Positions 42,537 through 54,029 of a stretch of DNA of 64,000 bases are shown here, one piece after another. The notes beneath the pieces were generated by a model that made no database searches, was not told the origin of the DNA, and saw nothing but the letters and a program-made list of their open reading frames with translations. Both the position numbers and the translations under genes were made by a program. Within the stretch, counting starts at the first letter, position 1, and each line of letters starts with the position of its first letter. The stretch is taken from positions 3,621,147 through 3,685,146 of the forward strand of contig CM067307.1 in the NCBI GenBank assembly GCA_034231615.1, in the 5' to 3' direction. Origin of the DNA: Meghimatium bilineatum (taxonomy: Eukaryota; Mollusca; Gastropoda; Stylommatophora; Philomycidae).

Positions 42537-42790
42537 CCATCAGACCAGACTAAGCTGTCAATAGTGCATCCATCAGACCAGACTAAGCTGTCAATAGTGC
42601 AAGCATCAGACCAGACTAAGCTGTCAATAGTGCTTCCATCAGACCAGACTAAGCTGTCAATAGTGCAAGCATAAGACAAGACTAAGCTGTCAGTAGTGCA
42701 CGCATCAGACCAGACTAAGCTGTCAATAGTGCATGCATAAGACAAGACTAAGCTGTCAGTAGTGCACGCATCAGACCAGACTAAGCTATC
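42537..42790. repeat. 33-bp minisatellite, 8 copies
   Basis: Unit CATCAGACCAGACTAAGCTG plus TCAATAGTGCATC. A frame of 11-residue repeats on the minus strand is not a gene. Confidence 0.96.
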
Positions 42791-42831
42791 ATACTGATCT
42801 TCAGAGTAAGTCACAACTAACTTCGCAGGAA

Positions 42832-45302
42832 TATGTGTACATGCACCTCAGTTAGCAGACACATCCATTTGTACATGCACCTCAGTTAGCAGACACGTCC
42901 ATGTGCGCATGTGGCACCTCAGTTAGCAGACACATCCATGTGTATATGTGTACATGCACCTCATTTAACAGACACATCCATGTGTATATGTGTACATGCA
43001 CCTCAGTTAGCAGACACATCCATGTGTATATGTGTACATGCACCTCATTTAACAGACACATCCATGTGTATATGTGTACATGCACCTCAGTTAGCAGACA
43101 CATCCATGTGTATATGTGTACATGCACCTCAGTTAGCAGACACATCCATGTGTATATGTGTACATGCACCTCATTTAACAGACACATCCATGTGTATATG
43201 TGTACATGCACCTCAGTTAGCAGACACGTCCATGTGTGCATATGGCACCTAAGTTAGCAGACACGTCCATGTGTGCATGTGGCACCTCAGTTATCAAAAA
43301 CGTCCATGTGTGCATGTGGCACCTCAGTTATCAAAAACGTCCATGTGTGCATGTGGCACCTAAGTTAGCAGACACGTCCATGTGTGCATGTGGCACCTAA
43401 GTTAGCAGACACGTCCATGTGTGCATGTGGCACCTCAGTTAGCAGACACGTCCATGTGTGCATGTGGCACCTCAGTTAGCAGACACGTCCATGTGTGCAT
43501 GTGGCACCTAAGTTAGCAGACACGTCCATGTGTGCATGTGGCACATCAGTTAGCAGACACGTCCATGTGTGCATGTGGCACCTCAGTTAGCAGACACGTC
43601 CATGTGTGCATGTGGCACCTAAGTTATCAGACACGTCCATGTGTGCATGTGGCACATCAGTTAGCAGACACGTCCATGTGTGCATGTGGCACATCAGTTA
43701 GCAGACACGTCCATGTGTGCATGTGGCACATCAGTTAGCAGACACATCCATGTGTGCATGTGGCACATCAGTTAGCAGACACATCCATGTGTGCATGTGG
43801 CACCTCAGTTAGCAGACACGTCCATGTGTGCATGTGGCACCTCAGTTAGCAGACACATCCATGTGTGCATGTGGCACCTCAGTTAGCAGACACGTCCATG
43901 TGTGCATGTGGCACATCAGTTAGCAGACACATCCATGTGTGCATGTGGCACCTCAGTTAGCAGACACGTCCATGTGTGCATGTGGCACCTCAGTTAGCAG
44001 ACACATCCATGTGTGCATGTGGCACCTCAGTTAGCAGACACGTCCATGTGTGCATGTGGCACATCAGTTAGCAGACACATCCATGTGTGCATGTGGCACC
44101 TCAGTTAGCAGACACGTCCATGTGTGCATGTGGCACCTCAGTTATCAGACACGTCCATGTGTGCATGTGGCACCTCATTTAACAAACACATCCATGTGTA
44201 TATGTGTACATGCACCTCATTTAACAGACACATCCATGTGTATATGTGTACATGCACCTCAGTTAGCAGACACATCCATGTGTATATGTGTACATGCACC
44301 TCAGTTAGCAGACACATCCATGTGTATATGTGTACATGCACCTCATTTAACAGACACATCCATGTGTATATGTGTACATGCACCTCAGTTAGCAGACACA
44401 TCCATGTGTATATGTGTACATGCACCTCAGTTAGCAGACACATCCATTTGTATATGTGTACATGCACCTCAGTTAGCAGACACGTCCATGTGTGCATGTG
44501 GCACCTCAGTTAGCAGACAAGTCCATGTGTACATGTGACACCTCAGTTAGCAGACACGTCCATGTGTACATGCACCTCAGTTAGCAGACACGGCCATGTG
44601 TGCATGTGACACCTCAGTTAGTAGACAAGTCCATGTGTACATGTGACACCTCAGTTAGCAGACACGTCCATGTGTACATGCATCTCAGTTATCAGACACG
44701 TCCATGTGTATATGTGTACATGCACCTCATTTAACAGACACATCCATGTGTATATGTGTACATGCACCTCATTTAACAGACACATCCATGTGTATATGTG
44801 TACATGCACCTCAGTTAGCAGACACACCCATTTGTATATGTGTACATGCACCTCAGTTAGCAGACACTTTCATGTGTGCATATGGCACCTCAGTTAGCAG
44901 ACACATCCATTTGTACATGCACCTCAGTTAGCAGACACATCCATTTGTATATGTGTACATGCACCTCAGTTAGCAGACACGTCCATGTGTGCATGTGGCA
45001 CCTCAGTTAACAGACACATCCATGTGTATATGTGTACATGCACCTCAGTTAACAGACACATCCATTTGTACATGCACCTCAGTTAGCAGACACGGCCATG
45101 TGTGCATGTGACACCTCAGTTAGTAGACAAGTCCATGTGTACATGTGACACCTCAGTTAGCAGACACGTCCATGTGTACATGCATCTCAGTTATCAGACA
45201 CGTCCATGTGTACATGCATCTCAGTTATCAGACACGTCCATGTGTACATGCATCTCAGTTATCAGACACGTCCATGTGCGCATGTGGCACCTCAGTTGAC
45301 AG
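42832..45302. repeat. 2.5-kb composite minisatellite, 37-bp and 42-bp unit types
   Basis: Both types share CCTCAGTTAGCAGACAC-TCC AT. The 42-bp type adds GTGTATATGTGTACATGCA; the 37-bp type has GTGTGCATGTGGCA. 42-bp units dominate 42.93-43.22 and 44.17-44.47 kb, 37-bp units 43.23-44.16 kb, and shorter GTGTACATGCA/GTGACA mixtures 44.5-45.3 kb. TTTAAC variants recur in similar patterns in the two 42-bp blocks. Frames up to 162 codons on both strands are repeat artefacts. Confidence 0.97.
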
Positions 45303-45759
45303 GGTGTGTTCTTCAGGAATGCCAGAATATTAAATGCTGAAACACATAATAATTTTTAAAAATTAAGTAATAAGAACCATAATCCGTCAGTGTAGTAGCG
45401 GTGTCACACCTGAATACATCATCACAAAATACCCTCAAAACAGCTCTGTCCGTAGCAATTCGGAGAAGTGTAGAAAAATCACTCCCAGACCATTTCTTGA
45501 TTCTATCAATCCAGGATTATCTCAAACAAAAAAATGGAGCAATCTCCCTCATCCCTCGAATGTTCCTCCCAAGATAATTTTCAAGAGAGAAAAAAAGTCC
45601 TATCTCGTGAAAAGTCCAAACCAAACATGTTTACGCAGTTTCACAAAATCACAAGTGGTTATATCACATGCAGTGAAGGAAATACACGGACACAAAGAAA
45701 CAATTGTGGAAGGAAAACTCTACGAACCTCTGTACGAGTTACAGAACCGTAAAGCATAT

Positions 45760-46035
45760 CATCATCAGGTGTCATGCCGGTTGGCTTAGGCGGTCATGGC
45801 TCTCCACAGCTCTCTGTCCACAGTATTATGTACCAATATCGTTGTTGTTTCCCTGTTGCCAAACTGTCTAATATTTTCTCACGTTGTCGCCCTCTGTCTC
45901 TGTTGCCTTCAATTTTACCTGTTGTGACTATGTTCTCCAAACTTCCCTGTCTCATGAAGTGGCCCAAAAATAAAGATTGTCGTTTTCTTATATTATTAAG
46001 GTACGTTTGGTATTTGACTATTTCAACACCTCTAT
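45760..46035 (-). mobile_element. LINE 3' end, family E
   Basis: Minus strand mirrors 51233-51660: GCCATGACCGCCTA, CTGTGGACAGAGAGCTGTGG, and GAGAAAATATTAGACAGTTT. Diverged and frameshifted. Confidence 0.8.
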
Positions 46036-46039
46036 ATTA

Positions 46040-47090
46040 GTAAAGCATATAGCAGATACAAAGCTTCAGATATAAGGAGCTTCCAGGCGAACGAAAAAAG
46101 AACTGATGATACCAGCAAGTATACCTTTCTGTGTCTCCTTTTATTCTATCTAGTTTGTCAACTGGACTGAATCAATGTATATCAATAACGTGTTCTGAAG
46201 TGAACTAACAACTTTCACAGTTTAAAAGCTAGTAAATAGCAACGTTGAGATTTTATGGCTCAAATTATACGAGCATTGATGTCTCGAACTTCGCTGTAAA
46301 ATTCAATATAAACATTTCGCTCAATAGGTCTCTGTTCAGCTTCTCTATAATACTTTGAAGTTTACTGCGATTTTCTCGTATGAGGGTTTGATTTTTAATA
46401 TTGGAACAGGAGTTATCGATTTCCAGTTGTGGTTTGGATGAAGGTAAAGGCGGAGTGTAAAAACAGGTTAAATACTGATTTTGTGTAACTTAAGTAGGTT
46501 GATAAAGTAGATATGTGTACGTTAGAAGGAAACATAAACTAGAGATTTATCTGAGTGGTGCGGTTTGATAAATATAATATTTGTTTAGATCGTATTGTTT
46601 GATAAAATAGAAATTTGTGTAGATCGTGTTTGATAAAATTTAGATTTGTTTAGGTGATACTGTATACTAAAGATTTGTCTAGTTAATGTTTTTTGATAAA
46701 ATGGAGATTTGTCTAGTTAGTGTTTGGTACAATAGAGATTTGTCTAGGTTGTTTTGTTTGATAATGTCAAAATCTATCCAGTTGTATGATTCAATAATAT
46801 ATGTATATATTTGTCTACGAAAAGTGGTCTGATGAAATGTATATTTGTCTGAGTATAAAATATGTGTGCTAAAATAACAAAATAGCTAAAGTCAAGTGAT
46901 TTGATAAATTAGAGATTTATCTTAGTCAAATGACAAAATGCAAGTTAAAAATGCTAAATATATAAAAAAAAAATTGTAGATAAATAAATTTTTTTCGAAC
47001 TCAGGTCCGCTTGAATAATTGTTCTTTTTATGCAAAATGAGGAATGGTGACCCAAAATACGTATAGTATCTGTCTGATTCTCGTTAAAGA
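46040..47090. other. Degenerate GATAAA-ATAGAGATTTGT-rich DNA, no gene
   Basis: From 46500 to 46930 phrases like TTTGATAAAATAGAGATTTG TCTAG recur at 40-60 bp spacing, an old decayed tandem repeat. Confidence 0.6.
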
Positions 47091-47094
47091 GATG

Positions 47095-47550
47095 TGTAAA
47101 TGAATGACATGTGTGTAAATGAATGACATGTGTGTAAATGAACGAAATGTGTGTAAATGAACGACATGTGTGTAAATGAACGACATGTGTGTAAATGAAC
47201 GACATGTGTGTAAATGAATGACATGTGTGTAAATGAATGACATTGTAAACGAACGACATGTGTGTAAATGAACGACATGTGTGTAAATGAATGACATGTG
47301 TGTAAATGAATGACATGTGTGTAAATGAATGACATGTGTGTAAATGAACGACATGTGTGTAAATGAACGACATGTGTGTAAATGAACGACATGTGTGTAA
47401 ATGAACGACATGTGTGTAAATGAACGAAATGTGTGTAAATGAACGACATGTGTGTAAATGAATGACATTGTAAATGAACGACATGTGTGTAAATGAAAGA
47501 CGTGTGTAAATTAATGCCAAATGCGTAAATGAATGACATGTGTGTAAATG
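47095..47550. repeat. 19-bp minisatellite, about 23 copies
   Basis: Unit CATGTGTGTAAATGAATGA with A/G and T/C variants. As 19 is not a multiple of 3 and no frame holds a stop, all three minus-strand frames are open and give the same 19-residue repeat. Confidence 0.97.
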
Positions 47551-47664
47551 ATGTGAGTAATTAATAAACAAGATTACAATCTGTGAAATAGCAATACAAC
47601 AGGTAGAATAATGCATATACTATTGAGGACGTCAAACTGTGGGGAAGGGGGTGGAAAGTAATCT

Positions 47665-47905
47665 TCATGGTGTAGTCGTTAATCCGTTCGTTTTATGCTC
47701 AAGAGGTCGTGGGTTCCATTTCTCTTCACAATCTCTTGTTTAAAAAGTGAATTTTTCGCGGAGATCCCTGGGTATAATCGAATGAAGCTACGGAGTTATG
47801 TGGCATGAGTGGTACTCTCGGCACGAGCATGCCATTTTTATGAGATGTACAGAGTATATATGGGGTAACCCAAGTACAATCAAATAATTCCTCTATTTTC
47901 TTTTA
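47665..47905 (+). mobile_element. tRNA-derived SINE, family S1
   Basis: A box TGGTGTAGTCGTTAATCC and B box GTGGGTTCCATTTC about 40 bp apart, then a body with GTGGCATGAGTGGTACTCTC and ATATATGGGGTAACCCAAGT shared with 13150-13300. Confidence 0.75.
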
Positions 47906-48019
47906 GTCTCAGTTATGGACAATGGAAATAAGGGCAATGGAAATAAATTTGTCATAGCATTAGCTACGACGTATATGTCTACATGGTGTATTGTCTCTAA
48001 TCTACTATTCACAAATTAT

Positions 48020-48215
48020 CGCTAAACTATTGACACAATCTCGCTAAACTATTGACACAATCTCGCTAAACTATTGACACAATCTCGCTACACTATTGAC
48101 ACAATCTCGCTAAACTATTGACACAATCTCGCTAAACTAGTTACTTATATTTTATCTATTAACTACTCACACAATATCGCTAAACTATTGACACAATATC
48201 GCTAAATTAGTTATT
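48020..48215. repeat. 22-bp minisatellite, about 8 copies
   Basis: Unit CGCTAAACTATTGACACAAT CT; interrupted by a TTACTTATATTTTATC segment near 48145. Confidence 0.95.
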
Positions 48216-48754
48216 ATATTATAGAAACGAACCATTCGACCAAGAAACAACCAGTGCTGTAACCAAAACCAAAACACCCCCCCCCTCCACCCCACATGCT
48301 CGCAATTTACGAGCATTGATAAGACGCACAGACACGAGCAGTGCCCGATGTTACCAACAGTTCTACGATTTATCTTCAGTGTTAAGTGTCTTAAACGACA
48401 ATGTTTTAAGGTCATTTTACCTTGTATGATACGCGACATTGACATTTGCTTGGAAATTAATTAGTTTTCTTATTTCTCGTCTCTCACTTTTATATCTCCA
48501 TGGTCTAAATCCGGGATCCTCAAAGCGGCCAATATCGACTCCTACATTTGCTAATTGCCCAACTGTGGAGATCGATATTTGAAAAACATTAGTTACAAGT
48601 ATTGGTCTACTTTAGTCACAACATAACGACAAGACCGCAGACTATTCTATGTTTGCCAAAGTTGTTTTTACAAAAATTACAAAGAAAACGATGGAGTTAT
48701 AGCGGGTATGTACTTAGCATGAATGAGAAAAACACAATGAAGAAGTGCAAAAGA

Positions 48755-48870
48755 ATCTCATCCTATTAAAGAGTGCATGGCAATGGGTCTGAACAACATA
48801 CAAGAATTACACACTGTAGAATTACATCGCTCCAACTGGAGAGCTATGTGCACAGTATTCTGCACTGAAG
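48755..48870 (+). mobile_element. LINE C-terminal fragment
   Basis: Reads AMGLNNIQELHTVELHRSNW RAMCTVFCTEGT-stop, fitting the A-x-DR-x-WR end of LINE ORF2. Confidence 0.6.
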
Positions 48871-49119
48871 GGACATAGATAGAACTGCATAACAAGGGAG
48901 TTAACGTTAGGACCCTAATTCATGAATATTTCGTTAGTCAGGACTAATGTATTATAAAGTGATTCGACTATAGGTCTAGTCTATATCAGGAAATAGGTGT
49001 ACAAATTTATTATACAAGGATTCGACTAAAGGCCCTAAGCCTAGCCTACCGGGGAATAGGGCCTAACTATAATGAATTTAATTTCTTTTTTGTGTAATAC
49101 TTAAAAAAATTCAAATTCA

Positions 49120-49235
49120 AATCTCTTAAAGCAGGACATTGGTCAATCTAGATTTCCAGCAGGATGTAGTCCAGAAAGCGTGAATGCGTTGTGTCGCAGC
49201 TTTATTTACAATAATGGCCCAACACATCCGACTTT
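49120..49235 (+). repeat. Dispersed family D copy
   Basis: AAGCAGGACATTGGTC, AGATTTCCAGCAGGATGTAG, TCCAGAAAGCG, GCGTTGTGTCGCAGC and AACACATCCGAC. Confidence 0.75.
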
Positions 49236-49529
49236 GGCTTTGAATTTTGTTTGAGCTTATATACCGCCAGGACTTTGGCTTTTACTTTGAGCATCAACTG
49301 CACGGTCTCCGTTTTCTTTTTCGCAGAGGCAGATCACGACTACAGAAGCACCGGCAAAGGTCATTGATGTATGTGTTTATGTTTTATTCTGTAAAGAATA
49401 ATTAAAAGAATATTCACCTAATCTAGTTGGAAGCATAACCTATACAGAGCCTCTGATACCTAGTTGGAAGCATACCCTATACAGAGCCTATGATCAAACA
49501 AGCAATTCTGACTAGCAATTTTCAAGGCA

Positions 49530-49690
49530 GTAACTACATTCAGTAGGTTGCTTTCTGAGCGCATCGGATGCATACCTTACTGTTTAGCTACGAATGGAAT
49601 TGAACTTTGTGCCTTAGCCATCGGAGACGACAACTGTACCTCTCTATCATAGAGCAAGGCACTGCTCTAATATTTGTAATAAATATGTAT
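49530..49690 (-). mobile_element. tRNA-derived SINE, family S2, diverged
   Basis: ACATTCAGTAGGTTGC and GAATGGAATTGAACTTTGTG CCTTAGCCATC align with the S2 copies at 6055 and 8785. Confidence 0.55.
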
Positions 49691-49834
49691 GTGTCTCTAG
49701 CAATTTTTTCAAAGTACCAAATATTTTCTCACACCGAAACGACAACAATTAATTAGGTAAAATAGACAAATACATCTCTGTACAAAGCAACAAAGAAAAT
49801 CAACATGCAAATCCATTAGAGTAACATTCATAGA

Positions 49835-50040
49835 TACACATTACAGATTAATATTCATAGATACACATTGTAGAGTAACATTCATACATTCACTCACAGT
49901 GCAGAGCAACATTGATAGATACACATTGCAGAGTAACATTCATAGATGAATATTGCAGAGTAACATTCATGCATGCACATTGCAGAGTAACATTTATCAA
50001 AGCACATTGCATAGTAACATTCATGCATGCACATTGCAGA
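49835..50040. repeat. 27-30-bp imperfect repeat, 7-8 copies
   Basis: Unit CATTGCAGAGTAACATTCAT plus AGATACA with variable spacing. Confidence 0.92.
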
Positions 50041-50174
50041 GGCTTACAGACGAATAGGCCTATGTCTTAATTAGTCACATACCATTAGTGCACGAGGAAG
50101 GTAAATATCCTTTCTTCATATTAAATGTGTAGAATTCTTGGTGAACTTCAATCTTTGATATGATTCACTTTCTT

Positions 50175-50290
50175 AAAATATTCACTTTGAATTCCAACCT
50201 CAAAATATTCACTTTGAATTCCAACCTCAAAATATTCACTTTGAATTCCAACCTCAAAATATTCACTTTGAATTCCAACCACAAAATTCA
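50175..50290. repeat. 27-bp minisatellite, 4 copies
   Basis: Unit AAAATATTCACTTTGAATTC plus CAACCTC. Confidence 0.95.
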
Positions 50291-51014
50291 AAAATGTTCA
50301 AGTCTGTTAAAACATATGTTGCATTTAACCGAAATTTGTACTGCGGGTTATTTGTTGTAATTATTGAAGTAATATGTAATGTGGTAGGGAGAAACTCTGT
50401 CAGAAATAAATTTGATTTAAACCGAATGTCAAAGTGTAGGCGCTTTCTATGAAAAATGTGTTCGTGTGTTACATCTCTATAGAAAAAAATAATGCGGCAT
50501 TAGTGTAAAAAAATTGTAATTTAATTTTTTTTTAAACAACGGAATTCATGAATTGGTTTCTGAAACTTCTAGCGACACTTTAATGAAAAATTAGTTTCTG
50601 AAATTCTAAGTAACGCTAAATGCGTTTTTCTACACGCGTACTGACACTATCTCTGTTATAGATATACACACATTTCATTTCATTAGTTGTCACCAGCACA
50701 AACCATTTTGAAAATGATTTATTTACGGTATAATTAGTCATTTACAGTCAAACATGTATCCATGTTGCACGGCAAGTAGTGAGAACGAATGAGGAGACTG
50801 ACAGACCAGTTCAATACTTGTATCTACTAACATATGTTCAATAGTCTATATGGATGTCAATTTCTATTGGTGATGAGCATGGTCGCCGACACCGGACGGA
50901 TTGAGTAAACAAAGGCAGGGATGCGTATTCATCGCAGGAGATGCAATTGTTGCAGACTAGTTAAAGGCGGAGCGAGGGAGTGGTTTAGTAGGGGGTTCTT
51001 TTATGTGTGTTATC

Positions 51015-51085
51015 TATAGAAGACGAGGTTTCGAACCACGTACGTTCAACTCTACACCAGTCCGTCCAATAGCTTGAAGCAGAAG
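51015..51085 (-). mobile_element. tRNA-like sequence, probable SINE head
   Basis: Minus strand has a perfect B box (GTGGTTCGAAACC) preceded by ACGGACTGGTGTAGAGTTG as a weak A box. No full cloverleaf could be drawn. Confidence 0.4.
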
Positions 51086-51232
51086 CGTTCAGAATTTATT
51101 ACTTCCTGAGATAATAATGACAATATTACCAGAACTACAACCTCCACTACGTTTTGATGGTTGTAGAACCAGATTGGATTAACGCGGTTAGTGTAGCACA
51201 TCTCACCTTAAAATCTACACTATACTTCATCA

Positions 51233-51660
51233 TCATCAGGTGCCATGCCGGATGGCGTAGGCGGTCATGGCTCTCCACAGCTCTCTGTCCACAGTATTAT
51301 GTGTCAAAGTTGTTGTTGTTTCCCTGCCGTGCCAGGTTGTCAAACTGTCTAATATTTTCTCACGTTGTCGCCCTCTGTCTTTGCTGCCTTCAATTTTGCC
51401 TGTTGTGACTATGTTCTCTAAACCTGCCTGTCTCATGAAGTGGCAAAAAAAATAAGATTGCATTTTTCTTATATTGTTGATCAAGGTCCGCTTCGCATTT
51501 GACTCCCTCAACACCTCTACATTAGTTTTTTTGGCAGTCCATGGTATTCTCAGCATTCTTCTGTATAACCACATCTCTGTTGCCTCTAATCTCCCACTTT
51601 CTAGTCTGTGTATTGTCCAAGACTCGCACCCATATATAACTTAAGCAACTCATTTTCCGA
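51233..51660 (-). mobile_element. LINE ORF2 3' end, family E, longest open copy
   Basis: Minus strand open for 112 codons: MWLYRRMLRIPWTAKKTNVE, VLRESNAKRTLINNIRK, FMRQAGLENIVTTGKIEG, REKILDSLTTWHGRE and ELWRAMTAYAIRHGT-stop. Upstream YGCESWTIHRLE-like codons extend to about 51640. Confidence 0.88.
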
Positions 51661-51769
51661 ACTGGGACAGGGAACACCGCTAAGAAATGATATCTTCTGA
51701 TTTCGTGATCACATTATTGTATTAATTACGACCACAAACGTTGGATGTGTCGGGTCATTGTCAAAATAA

Positions 51770-51990
51770 AACAGCGATACAACACATTTCCTTCCATGAA
51801 CTACTCTTGTTAACAATCGAGTGGGACTATTGTCCTGCTGCAGGAGAGATTCAGTGGGAGTTTGAAAACGAACCCAAAAGAAGAATGATGATGTGGCCCT
51901 TGAAAACGAAATATGTTGCGTCATGGTTTACAGCTTGACTGCCATATATGTAATTTTCGGTCTAACACATTCAACATCATCACGACTTGT
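51770..51990. repeat. Two family D fragments in opposite orientation
   Basis: 51770-51880 is minus (CCTGCTGCAGGAGAGATTCA, GTGGGAGTTTGAAAACGAA). 51890-51990 is plus (GTTGCGTCATGGTTTACAGC, TATATGTAATTTTCGGTCTA, ACACATTCAAC). They meet at about 51890. Confidence 0.7.
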
Positions 51991-52149
51991 GGGTCAGTTT
52001 GTGATCTTCTCTGACAGTGGTTGAGTGGGTGTCACAGAGGTGAGTTGGGGGGGGAGCACAGAACCGTCTGATGGTGCGACATGAAGGTGGGCACTTGGAC
52101 AATAAAGAACAAGAATTGTGGCGAAAAGACATTGGTGACTTACAAAAAA

Positions 52150-52265
52150 GTAAGTTAGTGACCATTTTTAAGACATTTAGAAGGGGACAACGGAAGAAGA
52201 TTTACTAAAAACGTGGGGGGGGGGGGGATGGGGAACTACACCTTCCAAAAAGTTGAAAATCACTG
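52150..52265 (-). mobile_element. hAT-like terminal fragment
   Basis: Ends AAAAAGTTGAAAATCACTG at 52245-52263, the inverted counterpart of CAGTG-TTCTCAAC at 29990. It includes a poly(G) run of about 13. Confidence 0.4.
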
Positions 52266-52539
52266 CTCTGTTAAATCCACTCCCAAACATCCTTGGTAGC
52301 GAGTTCGATATACATGGAATGAAAATGTGTCGTTATTCTTTGCTCCCCTTTCGGAACTAAGGACTACAGGAAACCATTCACTATCTTATAAGGGCCTTGG
52401 CCCTGCACAGAAACCATCTACTACCTAATAAGGGTATCGGTACTACACAGAAACCATCTCCTTTCAAATACAACAATACAACAATACATCTCGGCAATAC
52501 GTGAGTTTTCTTATTTCATATTGGAAATTACCTTATTCT

Positions 52540-52830
52540 TCTGTGTTCGCTCTCAAACTCCTGCAGATTAGTAGGATGTAGTCCGGAGATCAGAATGCGT
52601 TGTGTCATGGTTTATAAGCTGGCTGCGATATATGCAACTTTCGGTATGTCACATCCAACTTCAGCACGGCTTCTTGCTCACTTTACATCTATGGTATGTG
52701 AATCTAACTCTAGCACACAACATTCGTGGTCTTCATTTACGACATTCATGGCATGTCACATCCACTATGTTTCTGCTATCCTCCCTGTACAAGTGCGGGT
52801 TACACTACCTGCTTTATGCAGTGACTTTTT
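52540..52830 (+). repeat. Dispersed family D copy, short subtype, extended 3' part
   Basis: CTCAAACTCCTGCAGATTAG, AGGATGTAGTCCGGAGA, GCGTTGTGTCATGGTTTATA, TGCGATATATGCAACTTTCG, ACATCCAACTTCAGCACGGC and a second partial pass of the ACATCC region to 52770. Confidence 0.8.
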
Positions 52831-53164
52831 CTAAAATATTGCTTTTCCCCCTTAAAATAATAAGCAGATTTTACGATTAAATATTAGCTTTTCGATCGAG
52901 GAATGTGTCTAATTTCGTGATATCACCGACTTTTAACATCAATGATAATGGAGAATGCGATTCATTTAATCCTGCCACCACGACCACCGATGATAATTTT
53001 TATATTTCATACATCGTTTTCAAATGTTTACAATCCAGACACTTTCTTTTTTTCTCAAAAATCTTCTCTGACTTAGCCGATGCTACGATATGCGTGATCA
53101 GCTGCTGCGATTTGCTGCAGGGGAGTGATTCAAAAGTACGAAATTATTACCGATAATGTGATCC

Positions 53165-53470
53165 TTTTTTGTATGCTCTCTTCCAAACTCCTGCAGATTA
53201 GCCGGGTTCAGTCAGTCCGGAGATCGTTTTCAAACTCATGCAGATTAGTCGGGTTCAGTCAGTCCGGAGAATGAAATGCATTGCATGGCGATTTACAACT
53301 GTGTTGCGATATCTGTGCCTTTCGGCCTAACACACTCGACTTTATCATGGCTTCTCGGCTACTTTGACCCTCTATGGGATGTGTCAGTCAATTACACCCC
53401 ATATCCTCTTCAGACGACTTTTACAACATGCATGGAATAATCACTATTGCTGTAGTTTGCTCCCGTTTAT
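53165..53470 (+). repeat. Dispersed family D copy with internal duplication
   Basis: The 5' part (TGCAGATTAGCCGGGTTCAG TCAGTCCGGAGA) is duplicated in tandem at 53192-53222 and 53239-53269; the rest of the element follows through CACTCGACTTTATCATGGCT. Confidence 0.8.
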
Positions 53471-53869
53471 GTCCCGGTAACAGGCTAATGTATTGAACAT
53501 GAGTTAAACAATTTACAACTAATATTATTACCCCCCCCCCCCCCCAAAGAAATAAATAAGTACTCAGCCGTGACATTCGAAAGGACAGAAAACATAATTA
53601 ATTAGGACGTCGTTTGTTACGTTTTCAAAAAATTATTGTCTTGTTTTCCGCTGGTCACTATTTGTATACTTCACCCAACCTGCAAACCATGACATAACAA
53701 ATGCGTTCTGGTGACTAAATCGCGATAATCAGTTGGAGATAGAGTCGAAGATGCATCATAGCAATATCTCAGTTTTCTGCTTATTAGTTGACCACTCTGC
53801 CACGGAGATGCACTGAAGAATCATAAATGTAGATAATATATTCTTATTCCTTATTCATTTTTTTTAAAG

Positions 53870-54020
53870 TTGTTTTTCTCAAATTCCCGTTGGACCTCTC
53901 TTCTAATAAGACAATGATTCTGCAAGATTTCCAGCAGGATATAGTCCTAATAACAGAGATGCGCTAAGTCAAACCTTTATTTGCGGCAATGGTCCAACAC
54001 ATCCTACTTCAGCACTATTT
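53870..54020 (+). repeat. Dispersed family D copy, long subtype
   Basis: TCTCAAATTCCCGTTGGACC, AATAAGACAATGATTCTGCA, AGATTTCCAGCAGGATATAG and ACACATCCTACTTCAGCAC. Confidence 0.78.
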
Positions 54021-54029
54021 GTTGCTTTA

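Noticed and set aside
42882..44538. Long open frames of 14-residue repeats on both strands
   Set aside because: They only read through the 37/42-bp minisatellite; no start context, splice sites or unique sequence.
46954..47616. 220-codon minus-strand open frame
   Set aside because: It is the 19-bp minisatellite; equivalent frames exist in the other two phases.
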